This document shows, in pieces, positions 22,842-30,978 of a DNA stretch of 30,978 nt; within the stretch, counting starts at the first letter, position 1, and the number at the start of each line of letters is the position of its first letter. The stretch lies in contig CAZJRB010000094.1 of the NCBI GenBank assembly GCA_964547995.1, positions 1 through 30,978 on the forward strand, given 5' to 3'. The DNA is from CAZJRB01 sp964547995. GTDB taxonomy: Bacteria; Planctomycetota; Planctomycetia; Pirellulales; Thermoguttaceae. A model generated the notes under the pieces. That model saw only the letters and a list, made by a program, of their open reading frames with translations. It was not told the DNA's origin and ran no database searches. The translations under genes were made by a program, and so were the position numbers.

Positions 22842-23456
22842 CTATTTGAAGCCGCCCTCCTCGGTGCCAACGGCGTGTTTGCCGTGGCATTCCGTGCAAA
22901 CGGCGCCGGCCTCGATCCAACGTCCGTTCGGTCGCCGCTTGCTGTCCCACTCCTCCAGAAACGCCTCTACTTTTTCGGGGTGTTTGTGCTCAGGGTGACA
23001 TTGCTCACAGAAGTGGACCATCTCGGCTCGCCCCCATACTACGTCCGGACGCATGATGTTGAATTCGTCGGCGCGGTGGACCTCCGAATCGCCGTGGCAG
23101 GCCATGCACGTAATGCCGGCCTCGAGATGGGTGGCCGAGATCAACTCCTTCTCGAAGTCGATGTGGCAGATCATACACGAGTCATTGGTATCCTCGAAAC
23201 CCGAGTCGTACAGCACGGGATCCTTCTCATTGTAAAGCGGGTTCGTCACCGGGACAATCTCATCGGCACGTTCTTCGGCCATCGCAGCCGCTGTACTCCT
23301 GCTGGGAACCGTCACACCGGCGCCGGGCGATGGATCGTCGGAAAGGGACTCCCATGGGGGGGCTAAACTGCTCTCAACCGGCGGTGTGCATCCCGCCATT
23401 GCGAAAACGACAAGGCTCAGTACCACGGGAGGCAGCATTTGGCGAGGCGGGAACAT
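22842..23456 (-). CDS. Four-haem c-type cytochrome lipoprotein
   Basis: The 204-residue protein is exported and lipidated: residues 9-23 (PPVVLSLVVFAMAGC) form a signal ending in a proper lipobox with C23. Four CxxCH haem sites follow: CMICH (94-98), CMACH (117-121), CEQCH (150-154) and CTECH (187-191). Extra histidines nearby (H110, H127, H157, H159, H194) could be distal ligands. The arrangement resembles small multihaem electron carriers of the NrfH/NapC or cytochrome c3-like kind, although it has a lipid anchor instead of a membrane helix. No oxidoreductase partner is adjacent, so its electron donor and acceptor are unknown. The ATG at 23456 sets the signal; an upstream in-frame start at 23498 would add an unneeded 14 residues. 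It has its own terminator and looks monocistronic. Confidence 0.88.
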   Translation of the reverse strand: MFPPRQMLPPVVLSLVVFAMAGCTPPVESSLAPPWESLSDDPSPGAGVTVPSRSTAAAMAEERADEIVPVTNPLYNEKDPVLYDSGFEDTNDSCMICHIDFEKELISATHLEAGITCMACHGDSEVHRADEFNIMRPDVVWGRAEMVHFCEQCHPEHKHPEKVEAFLEEWDSKRRPNGRWIEAGAVCTECHGKHAVGTEEGGFK

Positions 23457-23687
23457 GGGAGTTTTCTCTCGGCAGGGACTTGAAGTGGAAACCCTCAAAT
23501 ATAAGACCCGCTATCCCCATCTGCAAGCAACTCGGCCCAAGTTGCATCCCGCGCACGGGTGGAGCGTTAATCCGGGACCGTTGCGGCAGCAACCCGTCGG
23601 AAGTGCATAACAGTTTTGGCAACCGGAGGATTAACGGGTAGTTCGCCGGCCTTGCCGATATCGCATATTCCAAGCACAATGGGCCGC

Positions 23688-25994
23688 ATGGGGAAACCAC
23701 TCACTGCCGAGCAGCTTGTCGATGACTTCGGCGCCAAGACGGCCATTGCCCGGCTTGGCGTGCAAACGATCTACGAGGCCCTCGATATTCCAAGATCCCC
23801 CGCACTCGCCGGGTGGGCAGGGCTTTTGGGAAGGGCCACCGGGCGCAGTCCGAGCCGGCCGTGGCCGGGGGCCGCAAGGGCCGCAGCAGGCTATGGCATT
23901 GACGCCGGTCGGTTCGGTCCCGATGCGTTTCTCCTCGCCTTGCAGACTTACTATGCCATGGTCGTCCGCCGGCTTCTTAGCCGGTTTCTTGGGTTACCAA
24001 AAACCGATTCCGCCGGCGAGGACCTCTTCAAATGGCATCTAACCGCGCGATCCGGGCCGGTCAGGCAATTGACCGATCGGATGGCGGGGGCGATGGCCGA
24101 GTACAACCTGGGTCCGTTCTCGCAAGACGGGACGGGAAAAGGCGATTTGTTCAAACGGCTCTACCAGGAGCTGTTCCCCAAAGCGTTGCGGCACGAGTTG
24201 GGCGAGTACTACACCCCCGACTGGCTCGCCCGGCACGTCTTGGATCAGGCGGGCTTCGACGGAAATCCCGATCGGCGGCTGCTCGATCCGGCGTGTGGGT
24301 CGGGGACGTTTCTGGTAACGGCGATTCAACGGATTCTCGAGCGTTGCCCGGAAGTGTCCGGCGCCGATCTTTGCCGCAAAATTCTCGCCAACGTCGTCGG
24401 ATTCGACCTCAACCCCTTGGCGGTGATGACGGCACGGGCAAACTACCTGATTGCGCTGGCGGGACTTCTGCCCGACGCGGGCGAGATCGAGATTCCGGTC
24501 TATCTTGCGGATTCCATTCTCGACGAGCGGGGAGACGGTCCGTTCGATTGCGTCGTCGGCAACCCGCCGTGGATCACCTGGGACAATCTGCCCGACGACT
24601 ACCGCGAAGCGACCAAACCGCTCTGGAATTCCTACGGGCTGTTCTCGCTATCCGGGAATGAAGCCCGGCACGGCGGCGGGAAAAAGGACCTTTCGATGCT
24701 GATGCTCGCCGTCAGTGCCGACCGCTATCTCCGCCGGGGCGGGCGGCTGGCGATGGTCGTCACCCAAACGCTCTTCCAGACAAAAGGGGCCGGCGATGGT
24801 TTCCGGCGGTTTCAGCTCGGCGACGAAGGCGAGCGGCTCAAGGTGCTCCGCGTGGACGATATGGTTGCGATGAAACCCTTTGATGCCGCCAACTGGACGA
24901 GCACGATCTCACTCGAAAAAGGGGCGCCGACGCAATATCCGGTAACCTACGTCAAGTGGCTTCCCGCGGCGGGCGGCGAAAAGGGGGCAGACACCTCTTG
25001 CCGGAACGGCCCGCGCGTTTCGCAGCGGACCTACCTTGCCGAGCCGATCGAACCGTCGCGGCCGGGCTCGCCGTGGTTTCTGCGGCCCGAGGGGTTGCAG
25101 ACGCCGCTGGATCGGCTGGTCGGGCCCTCCGGCTATGCGGCCCATCTCGGCGCAAACAGCGGCGGGGCCAACGGCGTCTACTGGGTCGAACTCGTCGAAA
25201 AATCCGGCGACGGTATTCTTGTCCGCAACATCGCGCAGAAGAGCAAGCGAGACCTTGACCGCGTCGAACGGCCCGTCGAGCCGCATCTGTTGTACCCGCT
25301 GGCGCGCTGGGGGGACGTCTCCCGCTGGTGCGTGAAGACGTCGGCTCACATCATCCTTGCCCAGGACGTTACCAGCCGCAGCGGCATCCGCGAAGCGACG
25401 ATGCGACAAGACTACCCGCTGACTTACGAGTACTTGCGGAGGTTCGAGCGCGTGCTGCGAGCCCGTGCGGCCTATAAGCGGTACCAGGGAACAAAGCCGT
25501 TCTATTCGATGTACAACGTCGATACGTTTACGGTCGCCCCGATCAAGGTCGTCTGGCGGCGGATGGACAAGCGGATCAACGCAGCGGTCGCCGGACCGGT
25601 CGACGATCCGCTCTTGGGGCGCCGGCCGGTCGTCCCGCAGGAGACGTGCGTGTTAGTCGAGTGCGGCTCGACGGACGAGGCCCACTACGTGTGTGCCGTG
25701 TTGAACAGCTCGGTCGCCGATTTTCTGGTGGCTTCACACAGCGTCCACGGCGGCAAGGGGTTCGGAACGCCGGGCATGCTCGATTACGTCCGGCTGCGGC
25801 GATTCGACCCGCAGAACCGGCGGCACGCGGAGCTGGCGGCGTGCAGCCGCACGGCACACCGCATCGTCGCCGAGGGAATTGCCCCCGACATTGTCCAGCG
25901 GCAAATCGATGAACTGGCGGCGGAACTCTGGGGGCTGAAGGAAAAGGAGTTCGAGGCGATCTGCCGTGAACAAGCGTTCTTACTCGGCAGTTAG
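23688..25994 (+). CDS. Stand-alone N6-adenine DNA methylase (Eco57I/Type IIG-like)
   Basis: This protein of about 768 residues should transfer a methyl group from S-adenosylmethionine to adenine in DNA. From the ATG at 23688: ELGEYYTPDWLARHVLD (170-186) opens the catalytic domain, LLDPACGSGTFLV (198-210) is the SAM-binding motif, VGFDLNPLAVMTARANYL (237-254) is the following acidic loop, and VVGNPPWI (289-296) is the NPPY-type catalytic motif IV. The C-terminal half probably recognises DNA. Unlike typical Type IIG enzymes, no nuclease motif is visible in the short N-terminus. It begins near the YGIDAGRFGPDAFLLALQTYYA region that lies internally in longer relatives, so the gene may be a shortened relic or an orphan regulator. 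An ATG at 23679 and a TTG at 23616 are alternative starts. Confidence 0.85.
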   Translation: MGKPLTAEQLVDDFGAKTAIARLGVQTIYEALDIPRSPALAGWAGLLGRATGRSPSRPWPGAARAAAGYGIDAGRFGPDAFLLALQTYYAMVVRRLLSRFLGLPKTDSAGEDLFKWHLTARSGPVRQLTDRMAGAMAEYNLGPFSQDGTGKGDLFKRLYQELFPKALRHELGEYYTPDWLARHVLDQAGFDGNPDRRLLDPACGSGTFLVTAIQRILERCPEVSGADLCRKILANVVGFDLNPLAVMTARANYLIALAGLLPDAGEIEIPVYLADSILDERGDGPFDCVVGNPPWITWDNLPDDYREATKPLWNSYGLFSLSGNEARHGGGKKDLSMLMLAVSADRYLRRGGRLAMVVTQTLFQTKGAGDGFRRFQLGDEGERLKVLRVDDMVAMKPFDAANWTSTISLEKGAPTQYPVTYVKWLPAAGGEKGADTSCRNGPRVSQRTYLAEPIEPSRPGSPWFLRPEGLQTPLDRLVGPSGYAAHLGANSGGANGVYWVELVEKSGDGILVRNIAQKSKRDLDRVERPVEPHLLYPLARWGDVSRWCVKTSAHIILAQDVTSRSGIREATMRQDYPLTYEYLRRFERVLRARAAYKRYQGTKPFYSMYNVDTFTVAPIKVVWRRMDKRINAAVAGPVDDPLLGRRPVVPQETCVLVECGSTDEAHYVCAVLNSSVADFLVASHSVHGGKGFGTPGMLDYVRLRRFDPQNRRHAELAACSRTAHRIVAEGIAPDIVQRQIDELAAELWGLKEKEFEAICREQAFLLGS

Positions 25995-26028
25995 GGATCG
26001 CCCGGAAACAAGTTCGGCAATTGGGCCG

Positions 26029-26254
26029 ATAAAGCCGCGACCGGTGAGGCTGTGACTTTTTGGCGTTTGACACGTTCAGTCTGTAGGGAACGCCCTCTGT
26101 GGCGTTCCGGGAAGCAGCAACGAGCGTGTTTTCCGGGTTTCGGAACGCCACAGAGGGCGTTCCCTACAAAAAGTCACAGCCTCAGCGGTCGCGCCTCGCG
26201 TCACCAGAAGCCGTTCCCAGCGTTGCTCGGCGCGACCAACGGTCGCGGCTTTAT
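26029..26254. repeat. Nested repeats: palindromic element inside a CATAAAGCCGCGACCGG element
   Basis: The outer element starts ATAAAGCCGCGACCGG (26029-26044) and ends with its inverse at 26229-26254 (...GGTCGCGGCTTTAT). Its left arm is split: the second half, GGTCGCGCC, resumes at 26187-26195. Between them lies a separate palindrome, 26045-26184. Confidence 0.8.
26045..26184. mobile_element. Inner MITE-like palindrome
   Basis: The ends TGAGGCTGTGACTTTTT (26045-26061) and its exact inverse at 26168-26184 are 17 bases each. A second pair, 28 bases each and perfect, lies inside at 26082-26109 and 26141-26168. On the right the two arms are contiguous. On the left they are separated by about 20 extra bases (26062-26081). 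It encodes no protein, so it would rely on a transposase from elsewhere. Confidence 0.7.
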
Positions 26255-26264
26255 ACCGTGTTGT

Positions 26265-27914
26265 TCAATCCCACGGGCTTGTTCTTTCCGGTTCCTTGGG
26301 GTGCTTCAGCGCCTCGATTTCGGCATCTTCCTCGGCAACCCGCTGCGGCCTGGCAATGCGCACGTGCCGGACCTCGCGGGCCACGGCGGGAAGGTTCAGC
26401 AGGAAGACGATCAGGGCGAACACCGGAAGAAGAAGGAGCACTACGGGGGCGTCCGACGGAAGGCCTCTCGATTCCCCGAATTCCATCAGCGTCCAGAACG
26501 GGTTCGTGATCTGCATGAGGCTGTACCCGGCGCGGTTCCACAAGTGTACGGCGCCCGGCACGAGGACACCCAACAGCACCAGCACGATCTGAACCAGGGC
26601 AACCAGCGGGATTCCGACCCGGCCGAACCTGCGCAACAGGCGGGCCAACAGTAGCCCGATGCCGAGATAGATGGTCAGGTAGCAGACGGCCACCACTCCG
26701 AAAGCACACATTTCGCCGGCACGCGACGAATCCCAACGCGACATCGTCGACGATTCGAAGAGGGTGGCGACCGCAACGGCATTGAGGACGACGGCCAGCA
26801 TGCCGCACATGCTGGCGACGGCCATCAGGTAGCCCGTCCCGGGTCCCGGGTTGAACCACGTCAGGAAGGCGCGGCCGAGAAAGCTTTGCGGAAGCCGCCG
26901 CTTCACGCGGGAGGAGAGTTCGGGTGATTCGCCGGTCATCAACGCCCCCATGATCCACCAGTGCGCCAGGACGAAGGACATGAAGACCACCAGCATTTCC
27001 TCTTCGCCTTTTAATTCCGCAATCCATCCCCACGCCATCCAGCCGGCGAACAGGGCGTATTGTGCCAGCATGGTGATGCGCAATCGGGTGGACCGGTTGT
27101 CGCTGCTGAAGGTGATCTGTGCCACGGCCGCGTAGAACAGCAATACGGCGTAGCTCACGTATGCGGTCATCACGGCGGCGTTGGCCACCCAGAAATAGGG
27201 TTCGCCGAATGCGACGTCGCCGGACTCGATCGCCATCATTACCAAAGCTATGCCGCATCCGAATCCATAAAGCAGCCCGGCGATCAACACCACCGACAGC
27301 ACGACCTGCCAGTGCCTTTGCGTGCTGAAGGTGCCGAAGAACAACCCGATGATCGACAGGCCGAACGACGCCGCGACCAGGTAGAACAAAATGAACAGGA
27401 TCGTAGGGAAGTCGATTCCCCGCAGCAAGTACGTAAACGCCAGACAGGGGGAGATGGCCGAGAGGTAGACCAGCATCTGGAGCACCGCGCTGCCGAGCTT
27501 TCCGCGCACGATCTGCCGCGGGCCGAGCGTGGTGATCGACATCAACTCGTAGGTCCCATCCTCCTGCTCCGCGGCGAGCGAACGGAACGCCCCAAAAGGG
27601 ACGATCACAATCAACGGGAATGACAGAATAATGTAGTAGCCGCCGAACATCGTGGCGCCGTATGCCCCGTACCGGATATCGGTCCCGATCCACGCAATGC
27701 CCAGGATCGACCATGTCCAGCCGAACAGCAGCAACAGGGCAAAGGTGATGGTAAACTGCCGGCTCTTCAGCGCCTGGCGGGTCTCCTTGACGAGAATCGG
27801 GTTCAGGTGGTCGCCCAACCAGGTCACCATGCGGTCGACGATCGTTCGTGCCCGGGGTAGCGAGACCTGCGGGGCCGGCGCGTCGATCGGTGCGAAATCG
27901 GCGGGTGCGCTCAT
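26265..27914 (-). CDS. ABC-2-type transporter permease
   Basis: The 549-residue integral membrane protein has about a dozen hydrophobic helices. The early segment DHLNPILVKETRQALKSRQF followed by FALLLLFGWTWSILGIAW, and the stretch AAEQEDGTYELMSITTLGPR, are typical of ABC-2 permeases that work with a single ATPase to export or remodel substrates at the membrane. The C-terminal tail (VAEEDAEIEALKHPKEPERT) is charged and cytoplasmic. Its ATG (27914-27912) overlaps the stop of the ATPase gene (TGA 27913-27911) in an ATGA junction, so the two are translationally coupled. The substrate is unknown. Its stop lies only about 10 bases from a block of nested repeats. Confidence 0.88.
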   Translation of the reverse strand: MSAPADFAPIDAPAPQVSLPRARTIVDRMVTWLGDHLNPILVKETRQALKSRQFTITFALLLLFGWTWSILGIAWIGTDIRYGAYGATMFGGYYIILSFPLIVIVPFGAFRSLAAEQEDGTYELMSITTLGPRQIVRGKLGSAVLQMLVYLSAISPCLAFTYLLRGIDFPTILFILFYLVAASFGLSIIGLFFGTFSTQRHWQVVLSVVLIAGLLYGFGCGIALVMMAIESGDVAFGEPYFWVANAAVMTAYVSYAVLLFYAAVAQITFSSDNRSTRLRITMLAQYALFAGWMAWGWIAELKGEEEMLVVFMSFVLAHWWIMGALMTGESPELSSRVKRRLPQSFLGRAFLTWFNPGPGTGYLMAVASMCGMLAVVLNAVAVATLFESSTMSRWDSSRAGEMCAFGVVAVCYLTIYLGIGLLLARLLRRFGRVGIPLVALVQIVLVLLGVLVPGAVHLWNRAGYSLMQITNPFWTLMEFGESRGLPSDAPVVLLLLPVFALIVFLLNLPAVAREVRHVRIARPQRVAEEDAEIEALKHPKEPERTSPWD

Positions 27915-28867
27915 TGGACCAGCCCCTCGGTGACCTGCATGAAGACGTCTTCGAGGGTCTGCTGCTGCGAGCCGAAGGCCACGACGCGGAAGCCGGCCTC
28001 GATAATCGACCGCAACAGGGCGGCCTCCGCTTCGAGGTCGCCGGCATGGACGAACCGGACGGTATCGCCGGCAAGTTGAATCCCCTCGGCGTCGCCGTTT
28101 TTCGCGAGCCAGTCGCCCAGGTTGCCGGCGCCGCCGATGACGCGGACCTCGACGGTGTTGTGCTGCTTCCGTCCCTTTTGTTGGATCTGCTCGACGGTGC
28201 CGACCGCCAGGAGTTGCCCCCGCTCGATGATTCCGACCATGTCGCAGATTTCGGCCAGTTCGGTGAGGATGTGAGAGCTGATGAGGATGGCCTTTCCATC
28301 GTCGGCCAGTTTGCGGATCATCGCGCGGAGTTCGATCCTCGCCCTGGGGTCGAGCCCGGCGGCGGGCTCATCGAGCACGAGGACCGCCGGGTCGTGGATC
28401 AGCGCGCGGCCGAGGCAGAGCCGCTGTTTCATCCCCTTCGAGAGCCCCTTGGTCGATTTCTCGGCGAGCACGTCGAGTCCGGTGAAGTCCATTACCCGCT
28501 CGACGGCGTCCTTCCGTTCTTGCTGCCGGAGTTGGTACGATCGGGCGAAGAAATCGAGGTACTCGCGGACGTCGACGTTGGGATAGGTTCCGAAGTAGTC
28601 GGGCATGAACCCGAGCCGCCGCCGCACGCGATCGGGATCGTTGACGACCGAGAAGCCGTCGATCATGGCGTCGCCGGCGTTCGGCAAGTCGAGCGTGGCG
28701 AGAATTCTCATGCTCGTGGTCTTGCCGGCGCCGTTGGGGCCGATATATCCGAACACCTCTCCCGGCCGGACGGTAAACGAAACGTCGTCCACCGCCCGCG
28801 TCCAACCGAAGTACCGGTGCAGGCGGCGCAATTCGATCATGGGGCGAAGGTCGACGTTCTCCTGCAT
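27911..28867 (-). CDS. ABC transporter ATP-binding protein
   Basis: The 318-residue cytoplasmic ATPase powers the adjoining permease. Walker A is GPNGAGKTT (43-51), the signature is LSKGMKQRL (142-150) and Walker B is VLVLDEPAAGLD (162-173), with SSHIL as the H-loop. The Q-loop reads FMPDYFGTYPN, with Asp in place of the usual Gln, a variant common in this exporter subfamily. A C-terminal accessory domain (about 225-318) follows. The start is set at the ATG 28867, which overlaps the TGA of the upstream gene by one base (TGATG); GTG codons at 28870 and 28873 are alternatives. Tight coupling on both sides argues for a three-gene complex resembling the GldA/GldF/GldG-type exporters. Confidence 0.93.
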   Translation of the reverse strand: MQENVDLRPMIELRRLHRYFGWTRAVDDVSFTVRPGEVFGYIGPNGAGKTTSMRILATLDLPNAGDAMIDGFSVVNDPDRVRRRLGFMPDYFGTYPNVDVREYLDFFARSYQLRQQERKDAVERVMDFTGLDVLAEKSTKGLSKGMKQRLCLGRALIHDPAVLVLDEPAAGLDPRARIELRAMIRKLADDGKAILISSHILTELAEICDMVGIIERGQLLAVGTVEQIQQKGRKQHNTVEVRVIGGAGNLGDWLAKNGDAEGIQLAGDTVRFVHAGDLEAEAALLRSIIEAGFRVVAFGSQQQTLEDVFMQVTEGLVQ

Positions 28868-30834
28868 CACCACTTCCCAAAAACTACGTGATAGCTGGCT
28901 TCCTCTCTTGCCGACGGGGTGCCGAGGACCGCCTCCGGCGACTGTTCTACAATAGCGACGTAACTGCCGGGTTCCAGGGAGGCCGCTCCCGCGGGGGCGC
29001 CGAGCGTTGCCAGCGCCCTTTCCATTCGAGAGGTGTGTTGGCTGGGCGAGTCGGGATCCCCGTACATGCTGCCCCTGGCCATGATCATGCGGCGCCGGTA
29101 GCCGATGCCAAAAGGTCCGTAACTGTCCCCTTCAAATCCCGGGGGTTCTGAGGGGTGATTCGCGCGGTGGGTCTTGGTCAGACGCGGCCAGGCGGCCTGC
29201 ACCGTCACCGGCTTCAAGGCGGCAGTGGCGTCCGCGCCGACTTCTTCGGCCCAATAGCCGTCTCCCTCGGTCGAATAGACCAGCAACTGCCGGATCGGCG
29301 AACCGAGGCGATTGGTGATTTGAAACGTGCCGTCGGCCGACGCGGTCAGGTCCAGCCCGCGGCTGCTCTCGCGCGATCGAACGGTAAGGTATTGCGTGGG
29401 TGTCCGCGAGGCGAGCCATCCCCGGCGGAGTTGTTGGTCCGATTCCCAAAAGAGCGTGCGGCGCCTGCCGTGGTCGTTGTAGTAGCCGGCCGGCACGTTT
29501 TCCAGGGGAAGAACAGCCACGTCGGCCGGAAATCTCAGGCCGCCGCGGGGCGCCAAGCCGGCATAGTACGACAGCCGCGACCAGCAGACCGCCCGGCCGC
29601 GGCCCTGGTCGAGCCGGGTTACGCTCCGCACGCGGACGCGGGTCCCCAGCCCGTCGGCCAAAATCGCGTACGCGAACAGCCCCAGGGTCACTGCGGCCGC
29701 ACCGAGGGGAATGGTCACGACCAACAGGTGCAACCGCCGCCAACGCCGCAGGAGCCAGTAGTTCAGAGGTCCGATCGCCAGCACGAACAGTGTGATCAGG
29801 ATGCAAAACGCCCCCACCGGCGCCAGACCGACGTCGGGAATCAGGAAATTCCAGTAGTCCGCGTTCACCTCGTGCGTTGACATCCCGTGGCGCTTGTACC
29901 ACAACCAGCGGTCGGTCCCCATCGAGTTCAGGAGCCAGGCCCAGTCCTGCGCTTTGGCGGCGGGTTCCTCGACACTGTTTGGGAAGGGGTTGTCTGTCGC
30001 TATGGCCACGATCAGCCCCAACTCGTATTCGTGAAGCAGAAAAGGAGTCGGAAGCTTGCCCGTTTGAGGTTTCTTCCCGGTCTCTTTGAACAAGACCGTT
30101 TTTCCACCGGGGGACACTTCGATAAGGTCTTCGACAAGGACTTCCTCAGACCCGGCATAGATGGGACCGCCCGGATATGCAGGATCATAGACTGCAGGGC
30201 CTGCATAGACGACATTTCCCGGATATTCCTCGCCTCGCGCCGTCATCAGCGGTTTGCCGAATTTGGCCCGGTTCGGCTTCTTCCAACCCCGCCGGGTCGG
30301 ATCGGCCCCGTCCGCGGCATCTGCCTCGAGGCCGGCCAGGTTTTCCAATTCGGCCAGGCCGTTCCAGCCGGGGTCGGGACCGGCGCCGTAGACCCAGAGG
30401 TTCCCGCCCGACGCGGTCCAATCGAGGATCGCGGCGAACGCTGCGGGATTGGCCTTTTTCAACCGGGCAAGCTCGTCCAGCGACGCGCAGACGACATCCA
30501 GACCGGAATAGTCGATCCAGCGCGGCGGGAGGTCCCCCGCCGGCAGCGCGAAGGCGCTCGGCAGTCGCAGTTTCGTCGGATTGTTCGGATCCACCGCCGG
30601 CACGCCGCGATATCGGTTGTACTCTTGGACCGGCAGGAGCATCGCCAATTCGTGCGTATCGGGCAATTCCTTTCCCAACACCAAGATGGCCGGAAGGTGA
30701 TCGACGAACTGTTGCGCCCCGTAGTAATTGGAAACTCCGCCCCACCCCGGGGTCGAAAGCGCCTTGCGGAGCCTTCCGTCTTCCCAGACTTCGATTTTGT
30801 AGGCGTTCCAGGAGGATATCTGCGGAACGCTCAA
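28867..30834 (-). CDS. Large periplasmic/membrane subunit of the ABC exporter (5' end uncertain)
   Basis: The visible product is 655 residues. Residues 1-340 form a soluble, probably periplasmic, part with alpha/beta character (AILVLGKELPD, then LDVVCASLDELARL and ILDWTASGGNLWVYGAG), resembling the glutamine-amidotransferase-like fold of GldG-type exporter subunits. Two membrane helices follow (VGAFCILITLFVLAIGPLNY and VVTIPLGAAAVTLGLFAYAI), then a C-terminal beta-rich domain. The TTG at 30834 is the only usable start in this frame, and there is no signal peptide, so the true gene probably begins further upstream. The frame stays open with family-like sequence (VAEFIEIPAG) back to a TGA at 30961-30963, while a second frame is open to the window edge. 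A frameshift or a start beyond the window is likely. The stop overlaps the ATPase start. Confidence 0.7.
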   Translation of the reverse strand: MSVPQISSWNAYKIEVWEDGRLRKALSTPGWGGVSNYYGAQQFVDHLPAILVLGKELPDTHELAMLLPVQEYNRYRGVPAVDPNNPTKLRLPSAFALPAGDLPPRWIDYSGLDVVCASLDELARLKKANPAAFAAILDWTASGGNLWVYGAGPDPGWNGLAELENLAGLEADAADGADPTRRGWKKPNRAKFGKPLMTARGEEYPGNVVYAGPAVYDPAYPGGPIYAGSEEVLVEDLIEVSPGGKTVLFKETGKKPQTGKLPTPFLLHEYELGLIVAIATDNPFPNSVEEPAAKAQDWAWLLNSMGTDRWLWYKRHGMSTHEVNADYWNFLIPDVGLAPVGAFCILITLFVLAIGPLNYWLLRRWRRLHLLVVTIPLGAAAVTLGLFAYAILADGLGTRVRVRSVTRLDQGRGRAVCWSRLSYYAGLAPRGGLRFPADVAVLPLENVPAGYYNDHGRRRTLFWESDQQLRRGWLASRTPTQYLTVRSRESSRGLDLTASADGTFQITNRLGSPIRQLLVYSTEGDGYWAEEVGADATAALKPVTVQAAWPRLTKTHRANHPSEPPGFEGDSYGPFGIGYRRRMIMARGSMYGDPDSPSQHTSRMERALATLGAPAGAASLEPGSYVAIVEQSPEAVLGTPSAREEASYHVVFGKW

Positions 30835-30978
30835 GGTTGCCTCGACGGGGCCTGAACCGGCCGGGATCTCGATGAATTCGGCAACGGAAAGATGTTGCTG
30901 CTGCCGCCAGCCGTGACTGACCAGGTGTAATGGTTCACCGTGAACTGGAATCTCGGCGGGTCAGAATAAGCAACAATT
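30831..30978 (-). other. Open frame at the right edge, possible 5' part of the same gene
   Basis: On the minus strand a second frame is open from the window edge to a TGA at 30831-30833. It reads SDPPRFQFTVNHYTWSV, then TAGGSSNIF, with GC-rich third codon positions that fit the genome better than the alternative frame over the same bases. It may be the upstream part of the exporter subunit, cut by a frameshift near 30875-30900, or a separate gene's tail. Confidence 0.4.

Noticed and set aside
26251..28299. A long minus-strand frame covering the ABC permease and part of the ATPase
   Set aside because: It is out of frame with the Walker motifs and the permease helices and is rich in Arg, Gly and Pro, as expected for a shadow frame.
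1..30978. tRNA or rRNA genes
   Set aside because: No cloverleaf with a GTTCGANTC-type T-loop and no conserved rRNA segment was seen on either strand by eye.

Overview
The window looks like roughly 31 kb of chromosome from a planctomycete, most likely from the Pirellulales side of the phylum. The evidence is direct: a secreted protein with the planctomycete export signal LEPLESR (12482-14629), a DUF1559-type lipoprotein (7965-9821), a kinase/FHA/ECF sigma cluster, an ABC ATPase with the MPDYFG Q-loop variant, GC-rich third codon positions and many short palindromic intergenic repeats. No rRNA, tRNA, CRISPR array, prophage or complete insertion sequence was seen.

Layout. 1-830 is a scar: a truncated IS3-type transposase orfA joined directly to the C-terminal remnant of an alpha/beta hydrolase. 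846-2006 (-) is a two-domain protein joining a CinA-C/PncC-like domain to a nucleotidyltransferase. 2234-7806 (+) is a signalling block: a membrane-anchored coiled-coil protein, an FHA protein, a Ser/Thr kinase with C-terminal membrane segments, a signal-peptide protein with a C-terminal membrane anchor, an ECF sigma factor and a small Cys/His protein that could be its anti-sigma factor. 7965-10666 (-) holds two secreted lipoproteins. 10975-12064 (-) is a DoxX protein followed by a CPBP intramembrane protease. 12482-14629 (+) is a large exported protein with a C25 (gingipain)-like domain and beta repeats. 15160-15753 (+) is a three-TM protein of unknown role.

15880-17392 (-) holds pdxJ (vitamin B6 synthesis) preceded by a HEAT-repeat/secretion-chaperone-like protein. 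A small unknown gene follows at 17666-18001 (+). 18007-22606 (-) is mfd (transcription-coupled repair) followed by a secreted parvulin-type prolyl isomerase. 22842-23456 (-) is a four-haem lipoprotein cytochrome with a clear intrinsic terminator. 23688-25994 (+) is a stand-alone N6-adenine DNA methylase. 26265-30834 (-) is a translationally coupled ABC-2 exporter set (periplasmic/TM subunit, ATPase, permease) whose first gene runs to or past the window edge, with signs of a frameshift.

The most distinctive feature is the non-coding DNA. At least six unrelated palindromic or direct-repeat families occupy the gaps. One (core ATAAAGCCGCGACCGG) also lies in frame inside the CinA-like gene, supplies the stop codon of the CPBP protease gene, and at 26029-26254 appears to have been split by a second palindromic element. 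The best candidate for an undescribed system is the phospho-signalling block at 2234-7806. All functions are inferred from recognisable motifs and gene order; no database search was run.
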